64,000 bases of DNA from the NCBI GenBank assembly GCA_963556495.2, contig OY747716.1, forward strand, positions 14,786,040 through 14,850,039, read 5' to 3'. The notes under the pieces are model-generated. The model was not told the DNA's origin. It did not search any database and was given only the letters and a program-made list of their open reading frames with translations. The stretch's first letter is position 1. Every line of letters starts with the position of its first letter. Both the position numbers and the translations under genes were made by a program. Below are positions 35,397 through 63,504 of this stretch, piece by piece. This stretch comes from Valencia hispanica (Eukaryota; Chordata; Actinopteri; Cyprinodontiformes; Valenciidae).

Positions 35397-36660
35397 TCAG
35401 CCGAGTATTGATAGATCTCTTTGGAGCCAGATATTTAATTTGGCATTACTCTCTTTTATTTTTTTTGAAAACAATTTTATTTGTTCAATTGCAATTGGAA
35501 TTTGGTGTTTGTCTTGTACTAAAAGTGTTGTGTCATCCGCAAGTTGGTTGCTAATAATATCAGTACCTAACACATTTAACTTTTTTATTTCATTACAATT
35601 CTTTATATGAATTGCTAACATTTCTGTGACTAATATGAATAAATATGGTGAAATGGGACAACCTTGTGGAATTCCCACATTAACATTAAAACTTGGGGTG
35701 GTGCCACTAGGTAGCATGACACAGCTGTTTAAGTTCTGATGAAGTCCACCTACTAAATTCCTAAATTTGACTCCAAAACCCAATTGATTAAGAACTTGAA
35801 AGATAAATTGGTGTTCTACAGAGTCAAAAGCTTTAAAAAAAAGTCTAAAAAGAGAAGAAAACCGTCATGTTCAATTAGATTTCTATATTCAATAATGTCC
35901 ATTACTAGCCTTATATTATTGTGAATTGATCTATCCTTTAAGAAACCAGACTGTGTTTCTCCAATAACGTTTGAAATACCTGTCTGAAGACGAGTGGTGA
36001 AAATGTCGGTGAGTAATTTATAATCAGAGTTTCTAAGGGTAATAGGCCTTCTGTTTTTTATAAATCTAGGGTCTTTGCCGGGGTTTGGAATTAGCATGAT
36101 GATTCCATGTCTCATTGTGGGTGGGAGTATACAGGTTTCAAATATTTCCATGAAAACTTGATGTAGCAGATTTTTATGTCCTCCCAAAAATGTCTATAAA
36201 AGTCCCCTGTGAGTCCGTCCGAGCCCGGTGCCTTATTAAGAGATAGGCGGCCAATTACCCTGTCCAGTTCCGTAATCGTTATTTGACACATATATTGATC
36301 ACATGTTTGTTTAAAGCTATCTTCATGTTTAGGAATATATTTTTCTATATCTTTTAAGAAAGTATGACAATCTTCATTAGAGAATTGCTGTTTATAGAAT
36401 TTGAGGATTTCTGAGGAGATTAATTTTGGTTCAGTAATTTCCATATAATTTACTATTAGGGAATTGATACTATTTTTTTGTCTCCTTTTTTCAAGACCAC
36501 AAAAATATGCAGAGTTTTTTTTCCCCTCCTCTATCCATTTAGCTCTCGATCTGATTAAAGCCCCTTGTGCTCTGTAAATATACATTTCATCCAGTTTAGG
36601 TTGAAGACTTAGAATTTTCTGTTTATCGTCTTCAGTAGGGTTGAGTTTATTACAGTACAC
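35397..36660 (-). pseudogene. L1-like ORF2 reverse transcriptase, three broken frames
   Basis: Segments 36660-36112, 36187-35816 and 35783-35397 read LSLNKAPGSDGLTGDFYRHF, RRPITLRNSDYKLLTDIFTT, GFLKDRSIHNNIRLVMDIIE, IPQGCPISPYLFILVTEMLA and QLADDTTLLVQ. The YADD-type box is intact but frame changes separate the blocks. Confidence 0.82.
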
Positions 36661-36760
36661 ATTTAATTGTTTTATAATGTTGAGTTCCTCTTTCTCAAAT
36701 TCTTTTTTAATTTTTTTACTGAATAAAATGGTAAATTGCCGTATTTTATATTTAAGAAAT

Positions 36761-37447
36761 TCAAATTTTTTTAACAGGTGTTGTAGGTTCTTCCAAGTTT
36801 ATAATTTCGGTAATAATTGATTTAATCTTTTGACAATAATCATTATTTTTAATTAGGCTGGAGTTAAATTTCCAATATTTGTTTGGACAATTTCTACTGT
36901 TGTTGGGTTTCACATACAGATAGATAACACTGTGATCCGTAAGTGGAGCAGCAGAAACATCAGAGCTGATATCATAGCATAACAAGTGGATTTCAATTAA
37001 CCAGTGGTCAATTCTGGATTTATAACTGGAGTCGAACCATGAGAATTTACAAATTCCTGGATTCAAGTGTCTCCAAGCATCCGTTAAGCTTTGGTCATTG
37101 AAAAAGTTTATAAAAGTGTTGTTCGGATGACTTGCAGAGAATCTGGTAGGAAATTTATCATAAAATTCATCATGGACTAAATTAAGATCACCACCTATTA
37201 TAACGTTTTCAGTTGAGAATGTGGATTTAATATTATCTAATTGTGAGCCAATTTGATCTAATAGGTTTTCATTTTCAGTTATCCCATTGTACCCATAAAC
37301 ATTGATAAAAAAATTCCATTCCTTCCATAATACATACATTTTTATATTTGGACTCATTGATATTTGTGGTGTTCTTGTAGAGCTTGTTAAAAATAGCTTA
37401 GCATCATGACTTGGAAGCACTTCCAACCTTTTATTGTTCAACACCAC
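36761..37447 (-). pseudogene. L1-like ORF2 endonuclease
   Basis: 229 codons with IIGGDLNLVH, CKFSWFDSSYKSRIDHWLIE and LTDHSVIYL, the catalytic Asp/His motifs of an APE endonuclease. The N-terminal start of the domain is missing. Confidence 0.8.
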
Positions 37448-37720
37448 AGACCAGTCTTCTTTATGTGCTAACCTGTTGCCATCAATGAGGTTCTCTAAAA
37501 TATACTGCCCCCTGCTGCTTTTTTTAACATTACATTAACATTTCACTGCATATCAACAGTACTTTATTTTGTGTACATTGTTAATGCCGGTTTTTAAAAC
37601 TTTTTAAAAGTTACTGTTTATGATTTCTTTTTTCTTTAATCCCACCAGTAATTGGTTTAAATGTGTAAGTATAATTTATTATGCAGACTATGCTTTATTT
37701 TGAGTGCATTTTCTGTTCTA
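37448..37720. other. Short unassigned spacer
   Basis: AT-rich sequence between the outer L1-like element and Tc1 copy B; no motif recognised. Confidence 0.4.
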
Positions 37721-39325
37721 CAGGTCCTTCTCAAAAAATTAGCATATTGTGAAAAAGTTCATTCATTAATGTAATGATAAAAATTAAACTTTCATATATT
37801 TTAGATTCATTGCACACCAACTGAAATATTTCAGGTCTTTTCTTGTTTTAAAACTGATGATTTTGGCATACAGCTCATCAAAACCCAAAATTCCTATCTC
37901 AAAAAATTAGCATATTTCATTCGACCAATAAAAGAAAAGTGTTTTTAATACAAAAAAAGTCAACCTTCAAATAATTGTGTTCAGTTATGCACTCACTACT
38001 TGGTCGGGAATCCTTTTGCAGAAATGACTGCTTCAATGCGGCGTGGCATGGAGGCAATCAGCTTGTGGCACTGCTGAGGCGTTATGGAGGCCCAGGATGC
38101 TTCGATAGCGGCCTTAAGCTCATCCAGAGTGTTGGGTCTTGTGTCTCTCAACTTCCTCTTCACAATATCCCACAGATTCTCTATGGGGTTCAGGTCAGGA
38201 GAGTTGGCAGGCCAATTGAGCACAGTAATACCATGGTCAGTAAACCATTTACCAGTGGTTTTGGCACTGTGAGCAGGTGCCAGGTCGTGCTGAAAAATGA
38301 AATCTTCATCTCCATAAAGCTTTTCAGCAGATGGAAGCATGAAGTGCTACAAAATCTCCTGATAGCTAGCTGCATTGACCCTGCCCTTGATAAAACACAG
38401 TGGACCAACACCAGCAGCTGACATGGCACCCCAGACCATCACTGACTGTGGGTACTTGACACTGGACTTCAGGCATTTTGGCATTTCCTTCTCCCCAGTC
38501 TTCCTCCAGACTCTGGCACCTTGATTTCCGAATGACATGCAAAATTTGCTTTCATCCGAAAAAAGTACTTTGGACCACTGAGCAACAGTCCAGTGCTGCT
38601 TCTCTGTAGCCCAGGTCAGGCGCTTCTGCCGCTGTTTCTGGTTCAAAAGTGGCTTGACCCGGGGAATGTGGCACCTGTAGTCCATTTCCTGCACACGCCT
38701 GTGCACGGTGGCTCTGGATGTTTCTACTCCAGACTCAGTCTACTGCTTCCGCAGGTCCCCCAAGGTCTGGAATCGGTCCTTCTCCACAATCTTCCTCAGG
38801 GTCCGGTCACCTCTTCTCGTTGTGCAGCATTTCTGCCACACTTTTTCCTTCCCACAGACTTCCCACTGAGGTGCCTTGATACAGCACTCTGGGAACAGCC
38901 TATTCGTTCAGAAATGTCTTTCTGTGTCTTACCCTCTTGCTTGAGGGTGTCAATGATGGCCTTCTGGGCAGCAGTCAGGTCGGCAGTCTTACCCAAGATT
39001 GCGGTTTCGAGTAATGAACCAGGCTGGGAGTTTTTAAAAGCCTCAGGAATCTTTTGCAGGTGTTTAGAGTTAATTAGTTGATTCAGATGATTAGGTTAAT
39101 AGCTCGTTTAGAGAACCTTTTCATGATGTGCTAATTGTTTGAGATAGGAATTTTGGGTTTTCATGAGGTGTATGCCAAAATCATCAGTTTTAAAACAATA
39201 AAAGACCTGAAATATTTCAGTTGGTGTGCAATGAATCTAAAATAAAGGAAAGCTAAATTTTTATCATTACATTATGGAAAAGAATGAACTTTATCACAAT
39301 ATGCTAATTTTTTGAGAAGGACCTG
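37721..39325 (-). mobile_element. Tc1-like DNA transposon 2 (long TIR), copy B
   Basis: 1,605 bp, same family as 15655-17266 but in the opposite orientation, with CAGGTCCTTCTCAAAAAATT at one end and its complement at the other. TA precedes the left end; the right flank reads CA, so the duplication has mutated. The roughly 210-bp TIRs are readily alignable to copy A. Confidence 0.92.
37990..38996 (-). pseudogene. Tc1-like transposase, copy B (several nonsense lesions)
   Basis: Same protein as copy A. The start codon is TTG instead of ATG (38994-38996). A frameshift follows KKCGRNAAQRE. A TAG replaces Trp in the LRKQWTES block and another replaces Glu in QEILENF. The C-terminal third ([20 protein letters not shown] through LNPIENLWD to KGFPTK) is open and keeps the Trp and C-terminus lost in copy A. 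Confidence 0.92.
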
Positions 39326-40700
39326 CATTTCTATTGTTAATCAAATTAAAAGAGTTTTTTTTTTTTTATCTTACTATCACTGTTGAACTCTGGAAAGGAG
39401 GAGGGTGCTATTAGGTAACCTTTTTAAAATATATCTTTATTGACTGAACATTGCATTATAACATTTGTACTTTAGAGTGGATCTTTAGTATAGAAAAAAG
39501 TTGTTAAAAAACAAGTATATTTAAAAAAGCAATTTTATTGGTAAAAATGCATATTTTCTTTCTTTCTTTTAAACATAAAGCACTAAAGGGTGGAGAAAAA
39601 GATAAAAACTATTTAAACCAAAGAGTTATTCTGGTTTTCACTTCATCACAAGCACCAAGAGTTTGAATAGTTTAAGGATTCTTAGTGTTTAACTGAATCA
39701 ATGTGCTGCATAAATTCATGATTGTATCCAAGAAAAGATGGATGTGTTCTGTAAACTTGCATTTGTGGAAATTTTGCCCATAAGATAGAAAGGTTAAATA
39801 CTAATGTGGTGTTTAAAAAATCGTTTTGAAGACTAAATAACACATTTTTCCAAAATAAAACAAGCGAAGAAACAAATCCTTTAACAATGTTTTCTGCAAT
39901 AAACACACATAGATTTTGCTATAAGTTTTACCATGAAGGCAAAGCCAAAATAGATGAACAGCAGATTCTGGGTGAATATTTTGGAAACTACAGTTCACAT
40001 CAATGTCTAATTTTACTCTGTACATTTACAGTCTCCCCCTTTGATTTGGCTCCGTTGTCCTGCTTCCCAACATATAGGCCTGTGCAGCAGTATTATTTAT
40101 CAAACTTTTGCTACAAACAGCAGTGGTTCCACACTTCTCAGCAATTGATGAAGTAAAAGTTCCCTCCAGCTTTAACAAAAGAAAAACATTAAAAGACTAA
40201 AATCAATGAACATATTTGTAAATATATTGTTTCTTAATTATGTCTTGTTTAACAATGTTCAGCAAATATGGTGTCCAAAAACAATGAAGAATAAATACAA
40301 TATAATTATTCTTTACTGTCCCACAGAGGTCAAGTTCTGCTGTAACGGCAGCAAAGTGACGGGTAATTGAAGCATCTAGATTCACATAAGAAAAAATCTT
40401 TAAACAGAATTAAGAATAACATACGCGTAGTAAGGACAAAAATGACAAAACTAAAGTACTGTGCAGTTATTAAAAGTAAAAATGACATACTCAGATTTGA
40501 GTAATGTGCAGCTGAGCTGGACAATTTATAAATATTTACAGAATGTGTATGTGTATTGGTAATGGTAAATGTGTAAAGGTAAAATAAACTTAAATAGTTT
40601 AGTTGTAAATATATTGTGTTTCATAAGTTTAATGTTTTAACATTCATCCAAATCCATTAAGATTTCAAAGGGGAAAAAACCTGGGACAGTGCAACTAATA
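39326..40700. other. AT-rich intergenic sequence
   Basis: Many short A/T runs, only short unrelated reading frames. No gene or classified repeat recognised. Confidence 0.5.
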
Positions 40701-40704
40701 TAGA

Positions 40705-40815
40705 AAATATCGCCCCCTTCGGTTTACGGCGTGCAGTGCAGTGTCATTTCCAAATATGGTATGGGTCTGACAACCGACCCGACCCCGCCCCTTTCTGCGT
40801 TCTGCAGCCAGGTCC
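40705..40815 (-). repeat. Inverted duplicate arm 2
   Basis: Reverse complement of the arm at 26056-26163, with scattered substitutions (estimated about 80% identity by eye). It lies next to a CpG-richer stretch (40.79-40.92 kb). A shared dispersed repeat or a true segmental inversion-duplication would both explain it. Confidence 0.8.
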
Positions 40816-41636
40816 TTCTCGAATAAACGCACTGATAACAGTTGTGCCAAAAACTGATCAGCCGCAGCGGGAGCGCGCACGGGTTAGGCAACTGTGTCTC
40901 TCGACGTAACTCACAACGATTGCGGCTTAAAATTTGGCAAATCGAACATTATCGACATTGAAAAAGCACAAATATCCTTGTCAAATACTTTAGCAGATGT
41001 TTGGCTCCATTTAATTTCTATAATTTTCTCCCGAGACCGATTGTTTTTTCTATTTCAGAAGCTGTTTGAAATGTTCGGCGTTCGTCTTAAAACGGTCAAA
41101 ATACGTAAGCCTGGATGTAATAGGCTATTTGCAGTTGAAATATGTTTTTTTTGCTAAGAATTTGATATGTCTATGCTATTGCCTTGATATTAACTTAAAA
41201 TTAGCGTAACATAACTCTGCTGCTTTGAATGTAAAGGGAAAAGTTATGTAAATTAATATAAATTATTTCCCAACAATTTTATCAATCTCGTCTGGTGTTT
41301 TTTGCCAATATTTTAATGTCATAGCCAACAACGTGTTCTACTGTTTCCGTTGTTTTTGTTTTTATTTAGTTTGACATGAGGCTAAAGTTAATTGATTTTT
41401 TGTTACTATATAGAAACTCTACTTGGCACATTTTCACTTGAAAAAATGTGACCAAACTGATCAAGCTTCTATGGTTTTACAATTACACAGTGTTACTGTA
41501 CACATCCCAGAATACTGGGTCCTTTACATGATCATAAATACAACCCAAAATGGCAAAAAAAACCTTGTACTTGCCAAAAAGTGATTAAAGTAACCTGTTT
41601 AGTCACGAAGAGTTCAATTTACCTATAAAATACTTT
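40816..41636. other. Intergenic sequence with a CpG patch and an isolated splice-like unit
   Basis: CpG-richer to about 40.93 kb. A well-formed acceptor (TTTTTTCTATTTCAG) and donor (GTAAGCC) bracket 44 nt near 41059-41102 on the plus strand. No gene is recognised around it. Confidence 0.3.
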
Positions 41637-41736
41637 ATTTGTTATCTGTTATTGTAACTGTACACATCCCAGAACACTGGGACATTTGCATGATCATAAA
41701 TACAACGCAAAATGGCAAAAGAAAACTTGTACTTGC

Positions 41737-41800
41737 CAAATCAAGATGATGATCTGACATCATGATTAGTGCACAGGTGTACATTATACTGGCCACAATA

Positions 41801-41883
<83 letters not shown>

Positions 41884-41922
41884 GTATATATATATATATA
41901 TATACGTATATATATATATACG

Positions 41923-41956
<34 letters not shown>

Positions 41957-41958
41957 CG

Positions 41959-42021
<63 letters not shown>

Positions 42022-42301
42022 GTACACATATATATATATATGTGTGTATATATTTATACGTATATATATATACATATATATATATATACATATATACACA
42101 TGCATATATATATATATATATATATATATACGTATAAATATATACGTATATATATATATATATATATATACGTATAAATATATACGTATATATATATATA
42201 TATATATATACGTATAAATATATATATATATATATATACACACATACATATATATCTATCTATCTATATATGTATGTATATATCTATATACATACATATA
42301 T

Positions 42302-42372
<71 letters not shown>

Positions 42373-42452
42373 TATATTTATATATTTTATCGTGGGCAGT
42401 ATAAGGTACACCTGTGCACTACTCATGATGTCAGATCAGCATCTTGATGTGG
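41737..42452. mobile_element. Fold-back element around a (TA)n tract
   Basis: The arm at 41737-41800 (with ATCTGACATCATGATTAGTG and CACAGGTGTAC) is the reverse complement, with few changes, of 42389-42452. Between them are a poly(A) run and about 560 bp of TATA/ACGTATA repeats. The whole can form one long hairpin. Confidence 0.75.
41810..42380. repeat. (TA)n / TACGTATA microsatellite tract
   Basis: Almost pure alternating TA, broken by ACGT and ACAT steps; it creates spurious Ile-Tyr reading frames on both strands. Confidence 0.95.
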
Positions 42453-42650
42453 CACACCTGTGAGGTGGGATGGATTATCTCAGCAAAGCAGAAGTGCTCA
42501 CTATCACACATTTAGACTGATTTGTGAACAATGTTTGAGAGAAATGGTAATATTGTGTATCTGGAATGAATTTTAGATCTTTTAAGTCCATGTCATGAAG
42601 AATGGGAGCAGAAACAAAGGTGTTGCGTTTATATTTATGTTGAGTGTATA
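42453..42650. mobile_element. MITE-type DNA-transposon fragment
   Basis: Carries GGTGGGATGGATTATCTCAG and GTGTTGCGTTTATATTTATG before ATATA. These are the internal and terminal sequences of a common teleost non-autonomous element; the other end is not seen. Confidence 0.5.
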
Positions 42651-42823
42651 TATATATATGTACATATAGACATGTACATACATATAAACATATGTATATA
42701 GTTCATTGGCTGACATAGCCTACATATGAAAAGAACAGAAGGCTGCAGAACATACCTTATCAGTTCAAAGTGTTCCCACATGGCAAAACTTCTTCTCATC
42801 CTTGCTGGCTGCATGTCGTTACA

Positions 42824-43984
42824 TATGGCAAGCCATTTTAACATTTAAATGCTAAGTTTGACTATCTGGAATTAACATTGTAGATATCAACAATGTCTTT
42901 CTGGCTAGTCGTAATTACATTTTGGATAGTTGGATTTGTCCTTCAAGATATCTGTAACGTAATTGTTACTAGTCGAAACGACAGAGATCTCTTTAATTTA
43001 GTTTTGACTAGGCAAAACTAATATCTGCAATGACATCATTGAAAACGACATTCAACTCGTCATGCATCTTACATGACAATTGCAGATATCTGTAATTTAG
43101 ATTTCACTAGGCAGAATGAAAGATATTAGAAAGAAAATAAGAAAGAGATTTTTCGGGCCTAATTTGCATACAGATATCTGCAACGTCATTTCGCCTAGTC
43201 AAAACTCTAATTCAAGATATCTGTAATTACATTTTGACTAGGCAAAATTAAAGTTACAGATATCTCAAATCTCAGATATCTCTAATCAAAATTAATTTCA
43301 AGATATCTATAACCTGATAATAGACATCTACAATTAAATTCTGACTATCCCTAACTCCAGTTTGATATTTACAGCGCCATTTTCACTAGTCATAACTCCA
43401 GTTACAGATATCTACGTCATTTCGCCTAGTCAAAACTTAATTTATCTTAAAAGAAACATGTAGATATCTTGAATTGAGGTGAATTTAAGATATCTTGAAC
43501 TGGAGTTATGACTAGTCAGAACCAAATTGAAGATATCTCAAACTAGAATTACAGATATCTACAATTCAATTGCAGATATCCGTAATCAAGATAGTGGATA
43601 TCTGCAACTGAATTGTAGATATCTGTAATGATAAACCCCATACAAATGAATGGCATAAGTGACGTCATTTGTCCTAGGACGAATTTCTTTGCGGATATCT
43701 AAATGTTCTTTTTCACTAGGCAAAACTGAATTACAGATATCAGCAACACATATCCAGTCTAGCTGTTAAATGTTAAAAAGGCTTGCCATACCATACACAT
43801 GAATGGGAAATATGTCGTTTGTCCTAGGAAGAATTACATTTTAGATATCCGTAATGTTAATTTCTCCTAGTACAAATTGATTTATGGATATCTTGAATGT
43901 TAATTCTAACTAGGAAGAATTGATTGAAAGATATCTGGAATGCATAGCCAGTCTATATATTAAATGTTAAATCGGCTTGCCATA
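42824..43984. mobile_element. GATATC-rich element with inverted ends
   Basis: 1,161 bp starting TATGGCAAGCCATTTTAACA and ending with the near-complement (TTAAATCGGCTTGCCATA). The interior has about 21 GATATC sites by hand count, spaced 25-60 bp, mostly as AGATATCTGTAAT or CAAGATATCT, interleaved with TTTGACTAGGCAAAA and CCTAGG-type units in both orientations. The last 190 bp (43791-43984) repeats the preceding unit (43637-43790), including an internal GGCTTGCCATA. No coding sequence. Confidence 0.75.
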
Positions 43985-44353
43985 CCCTCACCTCCAAAAC
44001 GCACCACAGATTCAGCCATCGATTCAGGTCTTTTTGAACCTTTAAATTGGGTAGCAAAGCAGTGACGTACCAAACGAAGCTTCGGACGTCATCGATCACG
44101 TGACTCTCCTCAGACGAATCAAGCATAGACTCTCCTTAAGCACTGTTTTTTTTTTTTTTTTTTTTGACACATGCGCCGGAGCTTTAGCTTCAAACAGACA
44201 ATCACTAGCTTTTAGGTCCAATTACTAAACATGACAACTTTGATATGAAAACACTTGACAATGACCCATGAAAGTAGCTTTGAATGCTAAGGTGAACCTT
44301 ATCCCACCCTTCTGGGAAATTCAGCAGTATACTGCAGTGTTTCAAGGCACACC

Positions 44354-44476
44354 GCCCTGCATGTTTTAGATGTTTCCCTGCTTCAGCACACCTGATTTCA
44401 GTTAACGGCTTTTGCTGAACTGCAATCACCTGAAGCAGGCGTGTTAAAGGAGGGGAACATCTAAAACATGCAGGGC
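44354..44476. mobile_element. Palindromic MITE
   Basis: GCCCTGCATGTTTTAGATGT at the left is mirrored by ACATCTAAAACATGCAGGGC at the right, with CACACCTG / CAGGCGTG further in. A 123-bp hairpin of a type common in fish, just beyond the 3' end of itgb1. Confidence 0.85.
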
Positions 44477-44699
44477 TGCGTGCATCGTGGACCAGGTACA
44501 CTGCCCTCTCCCCCCCTCACCCCCCATATTGTGATTTAAGTATAATATGGTGCTATATCAGCACTGAATTAATTCATAGCAACAAATTAAAAAATCTTCA
44601 CTTTAGTAAACAAATTGGACATAGCCTTAGCAAATGTATCGTGGAGAACTACTGTAAAAGTGTTCCACTTTAAAGTGTATCACAAACTAACCACAGACA

Positions 44700-45739
44700 A
44701 AAAATCCACTTTTTTTGGTATTTAATAAATATCTTGTGAACAGCACTGGGGAGAACATGGTAATAAACTAAAAAAGGCACTTTGAAAGCAATATTTTGAA
44801 AGGCCTGTGTGTGTGTGTGTGTGTGTGTGGTGGTTTAGAGGCATTTGGGTGTGAGCACATTCTCGAGGTGATTCGTGTGACATCTTCAGTCATTCAGTGT
44901 GAGCCGTATTAAAACCAGCACAGAAACAAATTGATGTAAAAACACGTGGGACCTGAGGATTAAAATAAAATGGTGAAAAATAATAACGTGATTACATCAT
45001 AGCCATATCTCATCATAGCACAACTAAAGAAATCCTTTGATTGTTCAGCATTGCTGTGACTTCATGGTTTAAACAAGTGGCTTGCAATCCCTTTACGATC
45101 GATCTCAACACCACAAATACTATAGTTCGTATTTATCTTGTGTTTTGACTCCGCCATGTTGGATCAACACAGAACAATAAAAATCCTAAATCATGTGTAA
45201 ATCCAAAACCGCATTTACAACCACCGCATGTTTCACTGCAGCCGGTCGATTGATGCTGAATCCTGCTCCGTATTGTTCTGAATATCTTATTGCAATTGGT
45301 TCCCTAAATATACACAAACAGATGTGCAGCAACAGCTCAAAAGTGACGTATTAAACAGGAGGTTGTGGGGAAAAAAAAAAGCAGTTAAGAAGCACAAGCT
45401 GAAGAAGTCTTTCATCTGCATTCTAAATCCACAGGCTCCAAATCAGACGGGTCCGTCGGGCAGAAAAAGAAACACGACTTCGGTTTCTGCATATAGGCGA
45501 CTCGGAAGTATGTACAAACACCACATACTGTACATCACAAATACAACACATGGGTATAAATCATAGGTGTTAGTAAAAATAGCAGACCCTGTGGCCAGGT
45601 GATAAAACGTTACGACGAAGCAACAAGACAAACGCACAAATCTTTTCCACCACTCCCGTCCCGTCGGACGCCAAACCGACGCTAAATACTGCAGCTGTTG
45701 GATAGTTGATGTCAGAGTTCAAGAAGAATCACGGGGCCA
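44700..45739 (-). other. itgb1: itgb1 3' untranslated region (probable extent)
   Basis: About 1 kb of AT-rich sequence after the stop with no transposon signature. A minus-strand ATTAAA (44721-44726) is the best poly(A) signal visible. A (GT)n run lies at about 44806-44829. The end point is an estimate. Confidence 0.5.
44806..44829. repeat. (GT)n microsatellite
   Basis: Uninterrupted GT repeat in the presumed itgb1 3' UTR. Confidence 0.9.

Positions 45740-63504
<17,765 letters not shown>

Larger units (their letters stand above)
26255..37447 (-). mobile_element. L1-like LINE (minus strand), split by two nested LINEs
   Basis: Outer element read from 37447 down to about 26255 in three pieces: 37447-35352, 30430-30305 and 27664-26255. 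Across the two insertion points the protein continues ([20 protein letters not shown] | DGGLKVI | YCLNGTLKINWLKSW), proving one original element. It carries an endonuclease, a reverse transcriptase with LADDTTLLV, and a C-terminal Cys-His motif (CTFCEKDIETTDHIFFSC). A T-rich tract at about 26250-26270 is the minus-strand tail. Frameshifts are present (for example FLDF followed by FLKLL). Confidence 0.88.

Noticed and set aside
40809..40820. CAGGTCCTTCTC, identical to the terminal 12 bp of the long-TIR Tc1 elements
   Set aside because: Similarity stops after 12 bp and there is no second end, so I treat it as chance within the inverted duplicate.
41635..42249. Reading frames of up to 204 codons made of Ile-Tyr repeats on both strands
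   Set aside because: They are produced by the (TA)n microsatellite and contain no protein-like sequence.
42880..43960. Regular GATATC spacing resembling a CRISPR array
   Set aside because: The genome is a vertebrate, units vary in length and orientation, and there are no cas genes.
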